Below are positions 17,148 through 26,215 of a DNA stretch of 37,735 bases, in pieces. The stretch lies in the NCBI GenBank assembly GCA_003506435.1, contig DOAQ01000029.1:1-37735 (forward strand), written 5' to 3'. Both the position numbers and the translations under genes were made by a program. This DNA comes from Prolixibacteraceae bacterium. Its GTDB lineage: Bacteria > Bacteroidota > Bacteroidia > Bacteroidales > Prolixibacteraceae. Under the pieces are notes generated by a model that was not told the DNA's origin, did not search any database, and saw nothing but the letters and a program-made list of their open reading frames with translations. Every line of letters starts with the position of its first letter. Within the stretch, counting starts at the first letter, position 1.

Positions 17148-18977
17148 TTATAACCATGGTGTATTCTGGGTCAGGTTCGGATTGCGGTCGCGTTCTCCCG
17201 ATGGTATTGCGAAAATATAACACCTTTGGTATGATAATTCCGATAAATTCTGGAAGTACCGGGTCACATTTGCCCCATGGGTATCTATTCTCCACACACC
17301 TTCCCCATAGGGAGGACACCATACTCTTTCGATAGCCCTCCAGCGGCGAAGGTCGAATGCACGCTGGCCTTCACCTAAAAGTTCAACGATCCGTTCCTGC
17401 TCAATAGCTGCAAAGAATGCCTCTTTACTGGCAGTCATGTGCGGTAACAGCGGAGGAAGGTTTCCCCGGTGCCTGACCCTGTTGACCAGCGCTATTGCAT
17501 CGGCCTGTGGGCCATTCACTTCATTGGTGGCTTCGGCATACATCAGGAATACATCGGCCAAACGCATCACCGGGAAATTATAATCTCCACTGCTTCTGTC
17601 CTGTCCCTCATAATTGCGCAGAAACTTGCGGAATGTATAACCATGTGTAGCACGGTCAGTATTATAAGAAATATATTTCACCCCATTGATGGTAACAGAA
17701 ACACCCCATGTTTTGTAAATAAACGGCACCCAATCTGTTTTTTGCAGGTTTAATATTCCCTGTATCATCTCGTAGTCCCACAAAATGGATGACTTCATCC
17801 GGTAGTCGCGATTGGCATAACTGGCCGGGTTAACAGCCGAATTGAGTTTTGTGCGCGCTCCTGCAGTTGAAGGGTTTGTAGGGATCAGCTTTGGGGCAAA
17901 GTCACCGGTGGTGGTCAACTGGTACCTGTCGGCTATTTCATAACGGGGATTCATAAAACATTGTGAATTTTCGACCGAACGTCCTCCAAAATCGCGCACT
18001 AACTCTTCACTCTGGCCGGTACCGGTACCTCCATGGGTAAATACCATGATCATTTCACCGTCAGCATTTGGATTTCCGGTAGATGGTATAAACATGTAAA
18101 AATAATTCGGAAGTATCTCTGCATTTCCCATGGTTCCCCAATCTCCGGGTTCTCCGCTCCGGAACAGGTTGAGGCCGTAATTTTCAATAACGGCTTTAAA
18201 GTCGGCTGCAGCGGCAGTGTATGCAGCCGTTGCTGCTGCCTGATCCGGGACAAAGCCATCCAGTTCGGGCCATCCAAATTTATTCCAGCAGGCCCAGAAG
18301 AGCTGCAATTTTCCCCTGAAAGCCAAAGCAGCCGGTTTTCCTGCACGGCCAATGGCTGACCCTTTTACCGGAAGCTTCTCGAAGGCATAGGTAAAGTCGG
18401 CCATAATGGAATCTTTTACCTGTCCGATAGGCATCCTGGCAAGTGACGCTACCTCTGAATTAGCATAAATTATTTTACTGATGTACGGTACATCTCCCCA
18501 CATGGAAATCAGGCGGAAGTAGATCATACCGCGAAGTAAACAAGCTTCACCAATCACTGCTTCAAGGGCGGGTTTCGATGAGGCGCTTGCATCCGGTAAC
18601 ATCTTTCTTACGTTTTCAATCACATAGTTGGTCCGGTGGACGCCTCCGTATAGCTGGGTGAACATTTTATCAGCAGTATTGCCATAATTAACCGGGACAT
18701 AGCTACTTGTATTGTGAACGACTGCCCCGGTTGCTCCGGAACACCTGACATATTCGCCCTGACCATCGAAATAATAATCACGGTCAAAGAGTGGACGTAC
18801 GGAAGAATATGCCCCAAGAAGAGCAGTAGTTGCATCAGCTTCGGTTTTCCAGAATGCATCTGCAAACACCTCGGTTGTTGGCGGCCGGTCAAGCAGATCC
18901 TCGGTACACGATCCAACGAAAAAAATAATTCCTGTTACAACAGAGATTATTGACAACTTAATATTAATCTTTTTCAT
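17148..18977 (-). CDS. SusD/RagB-family glycan-binding lipoprotein
   Basis: A 609-residue outer-membrane lipoprotein that caps the SusC channel and captures the glycan. The lipobox cysteine is residue 24 (FFVGSC), followed by TEDLLDRPPTTEVFADAFWK, the classic beginning of SusD-like proteins. TPR-like helices include AVIGEACLLRGMIYFRLISM. The C-terminal half contains the family signature regions, FPVMRLADVFLMYAEATNEV and ERIVELLGEGQRAFDLRRWR, and the terminal IPSGERDRNPNLTQNTPW. It is 13 bases downstream of SusC and so strictly co-transcribed. The transported polysaccharide cannot be told from the sequence. Assignment to the family is secure. Confidence 0.97.
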   Translation of the reverse strand: MKKINIKLSIISVVTGIIFFVGSCTEDLLDRPPTTEVFADAFWKTEADATTALLGAYSSVRPLFDRDYYFDGQGEYVRCSGATGAVVHNTSSYVPVNYGNTADKMFTQLYGGVHRTNYVIENVRKMLPDASASSKPALEAVIGEACLLRGMIYFRLISMWGDVPYISKIIYANSEVASLARMPIGQVKDSIMADFTYAFEKLPVKGSAIGRAGKPAALAFRGKLQLFWACWNKFGWPELDGFVPDQAAATAAYTAAAADFKAVIENYGLNLFRSGEPGDWGTMGNAEILPNYFYMFIPSTGNPNADGEMIMVFTHGGTGTGQSEELVRDFGGRSVENSQCFMNPRYEIADRYQLTTTGDFAPKLIPTNPSTAGARTKLNSAVNPASYANRDYRMKSSILWDYEMIQGILNLQKTDWVPFIYKTWGVSVTINGVKYISYNTDRATHGYTFRKFLRNYEGQDRSSGDYNFPVMRLADVFLMYAEATNEVNGPQADAIALVNRVRHRGNLPPLLPHMTASKEAFFAAIEQERIVELLGEGQRAFDLRRWRAIERVWCPPYGEGVWRIDTHGANVTRYFQNLSELSYQRCYIFAIPSGERDRNPNLTQNTPWL

Positions 18978-18990
18978 ATCAATATTTTAT

Positions 18991-21900
18991 TTAAAAACCA
19001 ACGATAATTCCAAATGTGAACGATTTAACCAATGGATAAGCATCGCTCACGTGTGCAACCTTTTCAGGATCAAGCCCGCGAAATTTGGTAAACGTTACAA
19101 GGTTTTCAGCAGACCCGTATATCCGGACATTATTCAGTCCCAGTTTCATCAGGCTTTTCGGCACTGTATAGCCTAACTGAACATTCTTCAGGCGGAGATA
19201 GCTAAGGTCATCAAGCCAGAAAGTTGTCTCTGTGCGGTTGTTGTTACCCCTCAGACGTGGCCAGATGCCATCCCGGTTTTCAACCGACCAGGGATTATCC
19301 CAATGTGCCCAATCAGGAGCAAATCCATTTAATCCGAAATCAACGTTGTTAAAACCAGTTAACCAGAACTCTTTACGGCCTGCTGCACCCTGAAAAAGGA
19401 CAGCCAGATCAAGTCCCTTCCAGGACATATTGACATTCAATCCATAGTTGGTTGTAGGTAATTTTCGTTGATGATTCGGATCGGCTTTCCTGTCTTCATC
19501 ACTAATCCGGCCATCGCCGTTGAGGTCTAAACGGATGATATCACCGGGCTGTGCATTCTGAGGTGTCGCATCGTAAACATCCTGCCATGTCTGTGCAATG
19601 CCCTTATCTACATAAGTATAGACATAATTGTATGGCATATCAATAAATACATAGTTACTACTTGATGTAGCTCCCCTGCCTAAATATTCATTCCATTTTT
19701 CAAGAACAGTCCGGTTATAAGAAACATTAAGGTTAACCGAGTAATTAAAACTGCCTACCTTGTTCCTCCATGTAAAGTTGCCTTCAATACCGCGGTTACG
19801 AAGATCGCCGATATTCCTGCGGGGCGCATCATAACCCCCGGAAAGGAGCATAGACAAATCAGAAGGACGATTCATCCCGGTGGTTAAGCGGTCGTAGTAG
19901 TCAACTTCTGCCGTAAGTCGTGATTCCAAAAAGGCCAGGTCCAACCCAATATTCATCACATTGGTTGTTTCCCATGAAAGGTCCTTGTTTACCATTTTTT
20001 TGTTCACAAATCCTTTTGTAATGCCCCCACCTATCATGTAATTACTTGTTCCAAGGGTCTCCTGCTGCTCGTAACGGCCTACCCCGCTATTGTTTCCTAA
20101 GCCTCCATAAGAAATACGCAGTTTCCCGCTGTTAAGCCAGCCTTGTGTCAACGGTTTGATAAAGTTCTCTTCAGTGAATTTCCACCCCAGGGATGCCGAT
20201 GGGAAAAACCCAAACTGGCTGCCGGGAAGGAATTTGGAAGAGCCGTCATAACGGAAACTGGCTTCAAACAAATACTTATCATAGGCGGTATAATTAATAC
20301 GGCTAATGTAGGAACGAAGCCCCTCTGTGTTTGACGAACCGCCATTTGAAATAACATCGGTCAGAGCCGCATTAATTTCATGAAGCGACGGATGAAGGCG
20401 GTCGTTTCGTGAAGCTGATTGTGATCTGTTATACCAGTATTCTTCATTGTAAACAAACAGCGCCTTTAACTCGTGGTTGCGGGCAATTACTTTCTCATAA
20501 TTAAGCTGCCCTCCTAACATGGTCTTGTAACCTGTGTATGTGTAATTACTAATGCCTGCATTATCGCCAAAATAGACTCTTGACCCGTACGAATTGGTCT
20601 GAAAGTTATAGGCTCGGGTTGGTGTTGGGGCATTATACGAGAACTCATTGTAATAATTGAGCGTGTAGTCAATCCGGGCAGTCAGTCCTTTAATTGGCGA
20701 CCAGTCCAGGTAAAAGCTCGGATTAACCTCTTGCCGACTTTCGTGAGTCAGGTTTTGGTGAAAATACACCAAAGGGTTAAAAAGCTGGGGATTTTCATTA
20801 TACGCCATTATCCCTCCGTAATAACCCGTAACCGGATCGTATGGAGTTATCCCCGCGACGGCAGTATATATGTCGAAGCCTCCCGTATTTTCGGTATCAT
20901 CAGTAAAACCGTCTTCCATTCCCCAGATAAATTTCGACCAGTTACCGCTAAACCGGACTCCTACATTCATATTGTCACGAATCTTGTAATCGTAATTGAA
21001 ACGTGCATTGTACCGTGAATAGTCGTTGTCTATCTGAAGTCCTTTTTCATCCATCGAACCGATAGAAATGAAAAAATTGGATCTTTCAGTGCCGCCTGTT
21101 AGCGATAAGTTATTGTTCTGAACATTACTATTCCTCATTGTGATGTCCCACCAGTCGGTATTCGGATAACGTAATGGATCGATCATTCCCAATGCCATCC
21201 ACTGGTCAATGGTTCCATCTTTATACACCCAGTTTGACCTTAAAGTACCTACGGCAGCGGCACGCTGTTCAAGTGTGAGGGCACGCGGATAATCAGTCAT
21301 AAAACTTAAGGTACTTGTTGGAACCCCGGTTGTAAAAGAGCTTGAAAAGGTGACGGTCGTTTTTTTCATGCCTTTCCCGGTTTTGGTGGTGATCAGGATT
21401 ACCCCGTTGGCAGCGCGTGATCCATAGATTGCTGAAGACGCAGCATCTTTTAGGACAGAGACGCTTTCCACATCATTCATATTGATTCTGTTAATATCCA
21501 CATCAGGCATACCGTCCACTACGATAAGCGGATTTGCATTATTAACAGTACCAAGACCCCTGATCAATAAGGACACATCATTTTTTCCTGCCATCCCTGA
21601 GTTCTGGCTCACGGTAAGGCCGGGAATAAGACCCGACAAACCGGACGAAACATTGGGCAGGGACCGGCTTGTAATTTTGTCGTCAATTTTAATGGCAGAA
21701 ACAGCGCCGGTAAGGTTTACCTTTTTAATGGTTCCATATCCAACAGCAACCACTTCCTCAATACCAATGGATTCTTCCTGCATTTTTACATCGATCACAA
21801 ATTTTCCTTCAACTTTTATTTCCTGGGTTCTCATTCCCACGAACGAAAATTGAAGGATCACATTGTCCGGAATATTTGGAAGTGTATATTTCCCATTGTT

Positions 21901-22398
21901 GTCTGTAATGGTGCCAATCGTCGTGTTTTTTACCACTACTGAAACGCCGGGGATCGGAGATTCTGACGAGTCTGTGACTTTTCCGGATATCGTCTTGTTC
22001 TGCTGTACACTCTTCCCGGGAACCATTGAAGATGGTTGAATGATGATTTGCCGGTCCATGATGGTGTACCCAACGTCTTGTCCCTCGAATAACCGGTCCA
22101 AAACCTGTTCGATCTTTTCATTCGATGCCTCAATATCAACTCTTCTGTCAACATTCACCAATTGGCTGTTAAACAGAAAATAATATTCACTTTTCGATTC
22201 AATGTCGTACAGTACGTCTTTAATCGTTGAGTTCTTCAGGTTTAAACTGATGCGCGTAGCCTGCGAATAAGCGCTTCCCGCAAAAACCTGAATAAAAGAG
22301 ATAAAAAATAAAAATAGTGTAAGTCGCATAACCCTTAAAATTTTAATGTACAAGGGCAAATACACTTGTACTGGTTTCAACAACAATTTTTTTTTCAT
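18991..22398 (-). CDS. SusC/RagA-family TonB-dependent transporter with STN signalling domain
   Basis: A 1135-residue outer-membrane receptor. Signal region about 24-45; STN (secretin/TonB N-terminal) domain about 50-118 (LNLKNSTIKDVLYDIESKSE). A carboxypeptidase-regulatory-like domain follows at about 136-200 (ISGKVTDSSESPIPGVSVVV; DNNGKYTLPNIP), then the TonB box region (IEEVVAVGYGTIKKVNLTGA), the plug with PLIVVDGMPDVDINRINMND and DAASSAIYGSRAANGVILIT, and the 22-strand barrel ending in FGIIVGF. The protein imports glycan fragments with SusD. The STN domain indicates that it also signals ligand binding to the FecR anti-sigma factor encoded just upstream (22506-23534), a standard arrangement in Bacteroidota. 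The 107-base gap between fecR and this gene probably contains the promoter recognised by the neighbouring ECF sigma factor. Confidence 0.97.
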   Translation of the reverse strand: MKKKLLLKPVQVYLPLYIKILRVMRLTLFLFFISFIQVFAGSAYSQATRISLNLKNSTIKDVLYDIESKSEYYFLFNSQLVNVDRRVDIEASNEKIEQVLDRLFEGQDVGYTIMDRQIIIQPSSMVPGKSVQQNKTISGKVTDSSESPIPGVSVVVKNTTIGTITDNNGKYTLPNIPDNVILQFSFVGMRTQEIKVEGKFVIDVKMQEESIGIEEVVAVGYGTIKKVNLTGAVSAIKIDDKITSRSLPNVSSGLSGLIPGLTVSQNSGMAGKNDVSLLIRGLGTVNNANPLIVVDGMPDVDINRINMNDVESVSVLKDAASSAIYGSRAANGVILITTKTGKGMKKTTVTFSSSFTTGVPTSTLSFMTDYPRALTLEQRAAAVGTLRSNWVYKDGTIDQWMALGMIDPLRYPNTDWWDITMRNSNVQNNNLSLTGGTERSNFFISIGSMDEKGLQIDNDYSRYNARFNYDYKIRDNMNVGVRFSGNWSKFIWGMEDGFTDDTENTGGFDIYTAVAGITPYDPVTGYYGGIMAYNENPQLFNPLVYFHQNLTHESRQEVNPSFYLDWSPIKGLTARIDYTLNYYNEFSYNAPTPTRAYNFQTNSYGSRVYFGDNAGISNYTYTGYKTMLGGQLNYEKVIARNHELKALFVYNEEYWYNRSQSASRNDRLHPSLHEINAALTDVISNGGSSNTEGLRSYISRINYTAYDKYLFEASFRYDGSSKFLPGSQFGFFPSASLGWKFTEENFIKPLTQGWLNSGKLRISYGGLGNNSGVGRYEQQETLGTSNYMIGGGITKGFVNKKMVNKDLSWETTNVMNIGLDLAFLESRLTAEVDYYDRLTTGMNRPSDLSMLLSGGYDAPRRNIGDLRNRGIEGNFTWRNKVGSFNYSVNLNVSYNRTVLEKWNEYLGRGATSSSNYVFIDMPYNYVYTYVDKGIAQTWQDVYDATPQNAQPGDIIRLDLNGDGRISDEDRKADPNHQRKLPTTNYGLNVNMSWKGLDLAVLFQGAAGRKEFWLTGFNNVDFGLNGFAPDWAHWDNPWSVENRDGIWPRLRGNNNRTETTFWLDDLSYLRLKNVQLGYTVPKSLMKLGLNNVRIYGSAENLVTFTKFRGLDPEKVAHVSDAYPLVKSFTFGIIVGF

Positions 22399-22505
22399 AC
22401 TTTTGATTCAATTAGTGTTAATAAATACTGGTTATTTATTTTCAGTTCAGAAAAAGGGATGGCGCAAACATTCCTTTTTCCTTTTTATAGAGATTCTCCT
22501 TTCCT

Positions 22506-23534
22506 CTATTTTTTAGTAAGTTTTATAATCTGAACTCCATATTCTTTGTCATCCAGGCGTTCCCTTGGTAAAAACTGAAAACTGATAGGAGCGGAGAGGG
22601 ATAACATCTTGAGTACCTGATCGAGGCTTTCGCCTGAAAAAGTTGCCGAATAAGTATAATTTAATATTTCCGGATCATCTACCTGAAATTCCACATTATA
22701 CCACCGGTCCAGCTTCTCAATTACCTTGTCCATTGGATCGTCGCGGAACATTAATTTTCCTGATTTCCAAGCAATATATTTATCGAGATTAGTTCGTGTT
22801 TTTTCTATGGTTTTTACCTGCTTTGAGAAAACAGCCAGTTCGCCGGGTTCCATCAGAAAACTGTTTTTCCCGTTTTTTCCCGAGATTTCCACTTTTCCCT
22901 CTACCAATGCAGTTTCAATTTTTGTATCATAGGCATAGGCGCTGCAATTAAACGATGTGCCTAATACTTTGATATTGATATCTGAAGTAGAAACAATAAA
23001 AGGATGGAGGTTGTCCTTTTTAACTTCAAACCAAGCTTCCCCGTTTAGTTCAACGTGCCGGTCGTCCTCACCAAAAACAACCGGATATTTCAGGGTGCTG
23101 CCCGCATTTAAATAAACGAAAGTACCATCGGGCAGGGTGAACGAAGACCTTGTTCCCGAAGGAATTTCAATTGTATTGTATACCGTTTCGTTTTTGATCG
23201 TTCCGGATGGATATGAATTATAAAACATCCAGAGGGTAGACAATAACAGAGGAATGAAAAGAATGGCAGCAGCTCGTTCCATTCTTTTAATAGGATGAAT
23301 TGAGAATCTGCCAAAAAGCCGGGCTTCAACTTTTTTCAAAGCCTTTTTTTTGTCAATTGTTTTCATTTTCCGCAGATCATCGACCGATGTCCACAATTTT
23401 TTTTGTTCTTCATAAACGATCCGGTTCTGAGGTTCCCGGAGCCATTCCTCTAATTCTGCCTTTTCAGAAACGGATAAATTCCCCTCAATTTCTTTTACAA
23501 AAAGTAGTTCGTAATTTGAAATATTCTCTCCCAT
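22506..23534 (-). CDS. FecR-family anti-sigma factor
   Basis: A 342-residue inner-membrane anti-sigma factor. The N-terminal cytoplasmic part (1-84) would bind the sigma factor and includes EIEGNLSVSEKAELEEWLRE. A membrane helix lies at about 87-105 (AAILFIPLLLSTLWMFYNS). The periplasmic FecR domain follows, with the typical IEIPSGTRSSFTLPDGTFVY, LNAGSTLKYPVVF, GEAWFEVKKDNLHPFIVSTS and IKVLGTSFNCSAY motifs. The C-terminal STN-like domain (about 250-335; KLMFRDDPMDKVIEKLDRWY) interacts in this family with the STN domain of the SusC partner. It lies 57 bases behind the sigma factor gene and 107 bases ahead of SusC, so the three form a transenvelope regulatory set. Confidence 0.95.
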   Translation of the reverse strand: MGENISNYELLFVKEIEGNLSVSEKAELEEWLREPQNRIVYEEQKKLWTSVDDLRKMKTIDKKKALKKVEARLFGRFSIHPIKRMERAAAILFIPLLLSTLWMFYNSYPSGTIKNETVYNTIEIPSGTRSSFTLPDGTFVYLNAGSTLKYPVVFGEDDRHVELNGEAWFEVKKDNLHPFIVSTSDINIKVLGTSFNCSAYAYDTKIETALVEGKVEISGKNGKNSFLMEPGELAVFSKQVKTIEKTRTNLDKYIAWKSGKLMFRDDPMDKVIEKLDRWYNVEFQVDDPEILNYTYSATFSGESLDQVLKMLSLSAPISFQFLPRERLDDKEYGVQIIKLTKK

Positions 23535-23591
23535 CTTTTCCTGTTTTTATGGATAAGACGGGGAGACTTTATTTTACACACATTACAGAAA

Positions 23592-24179
23592 TTAAAAAGT
23601 AAGAAAAAAATTGAAAAGGTAATCTTTCAATTCTTTACGAAGGATTTTTAAAGCTTTTGTAATCTGGTTTTCAACGGTTCGTTGCGATAGTTGAAGTTTT
23701 TCGGCAATTTCATGTGATTTTAAACCTTCGTACCGGCTTAGGATAAATATTTCGCGGCAGCGTGGCGGTAAATCACTGATTGCGGTTTCTATCATGTGTT
23801 TTAGTTCGCTCTCGGCCCAAAAGTCTTCTCCGTGATCGGTTGTCTGGTTCATCTGGCGCTGAACATATTTTCCCTGGGTTTCTTTTTTCCGGACTACATC
23901 AATACAATTATTTTTTACAGAATTTGCCAGGTAGTATCTGATAGATGAAGATTTTATTGCGTGCCTGTTTTCCCACAACCGTACGAATACCGACTGTACA
24001 ATATCTTCGGCCAGTTCCGTGTCGTGCATATACCGGTCGGCGAAAATGACGAGCCCTGTATAATAGTATTCAAAAAGCATGGTGAATACTTTTCGGTCGT
24101 CGGCTTTCAGTCTTTCAAGAAGAAGATTGTCTCCGAGGTTGAAATCAGTATGTATTGTCTTGGTCAAGGCAATGTGCAA
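23592..24179 (-). CDS. ECF RNA polymerase sigma factor, non-ATG start
   Basis: A 195-residue extracytoplasmic-function sigma-70 factor of the Bacteroidota type. Region 2 is at about 20-95 (DRKVFTMLFEYYYTGLVIFA; ELAEDIVQSVFVRLWENRHA) and region 4 at about 125-185 (DLPPRCREIFILSRYEGLKS; HEIAEKLQLSQRTVENQITK, a helix-turn-helix). It should direct transcription of the adjacent SusC/SusD genes when released by FecR. There is no ATG in frame between the upstream stop (TAA near 24202) and residue 34, which is inside region 2. The start must be a TTG: the first at 24179 or one at 24167. This could limit translation and keep basal levels low. The 24179 TTG is used here. Family assignment is secure; the exact start is uncertain. 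Confidence 0.93.
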   Translation of the reverse strand: MHIALTKTIHTDFNLGDNLLLERLKADDRKVFTMLFEYYYTGLVIFADRYMHDTELAEDIVQSVFVRLWENRHAIKSSSIRYYLANSVKNNCIDVVRKKETQGKYVQRQMNQTTDHGEDFWAESELKHMIETAISDLPPRCREIFILSRYEGLKSHEIAEKLQLSQRTVENQITKALKILRKELKDYLFNFFLTF

Positions 24180-24542
24180 TTGATTTATCTGCTTGTAAAA
24201 TTATAGTATTAATTTTAATAACAATACGCATATTGGATTTAAGACTAAAACATCCGCTAAACAGCAGGTATGTAATTGATGATTTATAACTGATTATTGA
24301 TTATTGTGTTTTGCGTTGAGCAACAGTATCTTATATGGATTCTATATAGCATAGAATCATTCGTGGAACTTATGTAAAAAGAAATTTTATTATTCTATCG
24401 TGTGTTGGATGTGAAAACAATCAATAGTCGGCTATTTGAAGCAACTGGACGGTGAAATTTTTGAATCATTGGTATATTTGCAGCATGATTTCCCTGCCAC
24501 AAAGACACCAATTCTCAAAGAATCACAAAGAAAATACAAAAA
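24180..24542. other. Gap upstream of the sigma factor gene, with degenerate CACAAAGA repeat
   Basis: These 363 bases separate the TIM-barrel gene from the sigma factor gene. The promoter of the minus-strand sigma/FecR pair should lie in the left half, which is very AT-rich, but I see no clear element. At about 24498-24541 the plus strand reads as degenerate copies of CACAAAGA with ATTCT-CAA-AGAAT between them. Strings of this kind (CTTTGTGTCTTTGTGG on the other strand) are, to my recollection, frequent in Bacteroidota intergenic DNA. No gene is supported. Confidence 0.4.
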
Positions 24543-25445
24543 TCAGTATCCCATTGTTTTCCGTATATGTTCCCGGCTCATTTTCAGGCTTTCCCTGATC
24601 GGGCGTGTCGGCTGGAAGCCGTTCTCATGAGCCAGTTCAATAATCAGGTCGCCATGGAATTTTATCTCATCCAGTGTATCCCCGATCTTTTCAAAGTCAG
24701 TGTTGCCTTCGCCCAGCGATTCGGGCCATTTCCCATTGCTCAACTGGTCGCGCAGGTGCATGAAAACAATGTTGTCGCTGTATTTTTTCAGAAACTCAAC
24801 CGGGTCAACATTGGCCCGGAGCAACCAGTTCAGGTCGGGGCCAAGTTTTACATCCGGAATCCGTTTCAGTGTTCCGCTTAAATCAAACAGGTTATTTTCA
24901 ACTTCGTAGGTGTGGTTGTGGAGGTTCAGAACAATCCCGTTCTTTTTCCCGATAGCGATCATTTTTGTGAGGAGTTCGGCCTGTGCATCCAGTTCATCTT
25001 CTGTTTTCATCCTTCCCGAAGGCCGTCCGACAGATGTTCCGAATGTGCGGGCGTTCAGTTTTTTCATGTTTTCCATGATATTCTCCACATCTTCGAGTAT
25101 CTCGCTGTGTTTTGCGCGGTTCCATATATCGGCGCCATACGAGGTGCCAATCAATGGCAACTGGTGCTGTTCGATCAGTTCGGCAATTATTTTTGTGGTT
25201 TCATTTTTTCGCAGCGGATGTTCCATTGTTTCGACGCTATCGAGCCCCGCATATTTCATGTCTGAAAAAATCTGCGGAAGGATGGGCGACACATCGAAGC
25301 CCGGCTGATGCTTTGCATACACCCACACATGCGCCCCCACCGGAAGTTTTTTCTTCCCAGAAGAAGATGAGGCTATTGAAGGGAGTCCAAAGGCGGTAAC
25401 CCCTGCGACTCCCAATAGTGTTTTTAGAAATTCGTTTCGTTGCAT
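24543..25445 (-). CDS. Exported sugar phosphate isomerase/epimerase-like TIM-barrel protein
   Basis: A 300-residue TIM-barrel protein of the AP-endonuclease-2/xylose-isomerase-like superfamily. The N-terminus (QRNEFLKTLLGVAGVTAFG) is a Tat- or Sec-like export signal, so it probably acts in the periplasm. Barrel strands carry putative metal ligands: ETMEH (residues about 73-77), HNH in LNLHNHTYEVENNLFD, GPDLNWLLRANVDP, HLRDQL, EGNTDF and IIELAHE near the end. It is the last gene of a five-gene operon, 19 bases behind the DUF1080 gene. With the neighbouring oxidoreductase and DUF1080 protein it matches the set of genes associated with 3-keto-glycoside processing, where TIM-barrel members act as isomerases, hydratases or epimerases. 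The exact reaction is unknown. Confidence 0.88.
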   Translation of the reverse strand: MQRNEFLKTLLGVAGVTAFGLPSIASSSSGKKKLPVGAHVWVYAKHQPGFDVSPILPQIFSDMKYAGLDSVETMEHPLRKNETTKIIAELIEQHQLPLIGTSYGADIWNRAKHSEILEDVENIMENMKKLNARTFGTSVGRPSGRMKTEDELDAQAELLTKMIAIGKKNGIVLNLHNHTYEVENNLFDLSGTLKRIPDVKLGPDLNWLLRANVDPVEFLKKYSDNIVFMHLRDQLSNGKWPESLGEGNTDFEKIGDTLDEIKFHGDLIIELAHENGFQPTRPIRESLKMSREHIRKTMGY

Positions 25446-25464
25446 CCTGTATCTGTAAAGAAGA

Positions 25465-26196
25465 TTATAATTCCTTGATTTTTATATTACGGAACCACAC
25501 GCCGCCGCCATGATCCTGAAGCCCGATATATCCTTCTTTTGCCATGTTCAGAAATTCAGGATAATCTTTGAACTTGCTGTTCATGACCATCTTTTCCCAT
25601 TCAGGCGTCCATAAATTATATTCGGCAACTTTTTTACCGTTTTGCCAATGCTCAACATGCCCCTTATTGACAATAATGCGAATCTGATTCCACTCACCGA
25701 ATGGTTTCACTGTTTTCGGATTGGCGGCAACCAGGTCATAAGCAGACCCTGCCAGTTGTGCCGGTTTTAGTTCCATCGGGAAATTCTCATCATCCAAAAT
25801 TTGCATTTCGGGAGCGCCGTGCCATGCCGGTTCGTCAGGAATTTCGGTTACAAGGTAGAGAATTCCACTGTTGGCCGCTTTGTCAATTTTCCATTCAAGG
25901 GACAGCTCAAAATTGGAATACTTTTTACGGGTAATGAGATCGCCTCCCGATCCCGCTTCGCCTCTGTCTGATTCCTGACAGGCCAGTGCATCGCCTTCGA
26001 TACCCCACCCGGAATTGGGAAAACCGGGCTGGTTATAGCCTTTCCAATGTTCGGTCGATTTTCCGTCAAAAAGAAGTTGCCAGCCTTCTTTAATTTCTTT
26101 TTTTGAAAGCGTGTTTACAGGGGTTTCTTTTTCGGTACAGGCAAACAGGCCAAATGTAATGGCCAATAAAAATACTATGGAATAATTCTGTTTCAT
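25465..26196 (-). CDS. DUF1080 / 3-keto-disaccharide hydrolase-like lipoprotein
   Basis: A 243-residue lipoprotein; the lipobox cysteine is residue 20 (FGLFAC). The mature domain is a concanavalin-like jelly roll of the DUF1080 family: EGWQLLFDGKSTEHWKGYNQ, DLITRKKYSNFELSLEWKID, ANSGILYLV, GAPEMQILDDENF, AGSAYDLVAANPKTVKPFGE, WNQIRIIVNKGHVEHWQNGK and GYIGLQDHGGGVWFRNIKIK. Members are now linked to hydrolysis or elimination of 3-keto-glycosides formed by Gfo/Idh/MocA oxidoreductases, one of which is encoded 19 bases upstream. This gene is therefore a strong candidate for the bond-breaking step, in the periplasm or on the membrane. Whether it is a hydrolase or a lyase cannot be judged here. Confidence 0.93.
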   Translation of the reverse strand: MKQNYSIVFLLAITFGLFACTEKETPVNTLSKKEIKEGWQLLFDGKSTEHWKGYNQPGFPNSGWGIEGDALACQESDRGEAGSGGDLITRKKYSNFELSLEWKIDKAANSGILYLVTEIPDEPAWHGAPEMQILDDENFPMELKPAQLAGSAYDLVAANPKTVKPFGEWNQIRIIVNKGHVEHWQNGKKVAEYNLWTPEWEKMVMNSKFKDYPEFLNMAKEGYIGLQDHGGGVWFRNIKIKEL

Positions 26197-26215
26197 TGTA
26201 AATTAGTTTATTCGT

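Noticed and set aside
24436..24630. 64-residue plus-strand frame preceded by TATATTTG
   Set aside because: The promoter-like match lacks a properly spaced upstream TTTG, and the frame runs into the TIM-barrel gene antisense.
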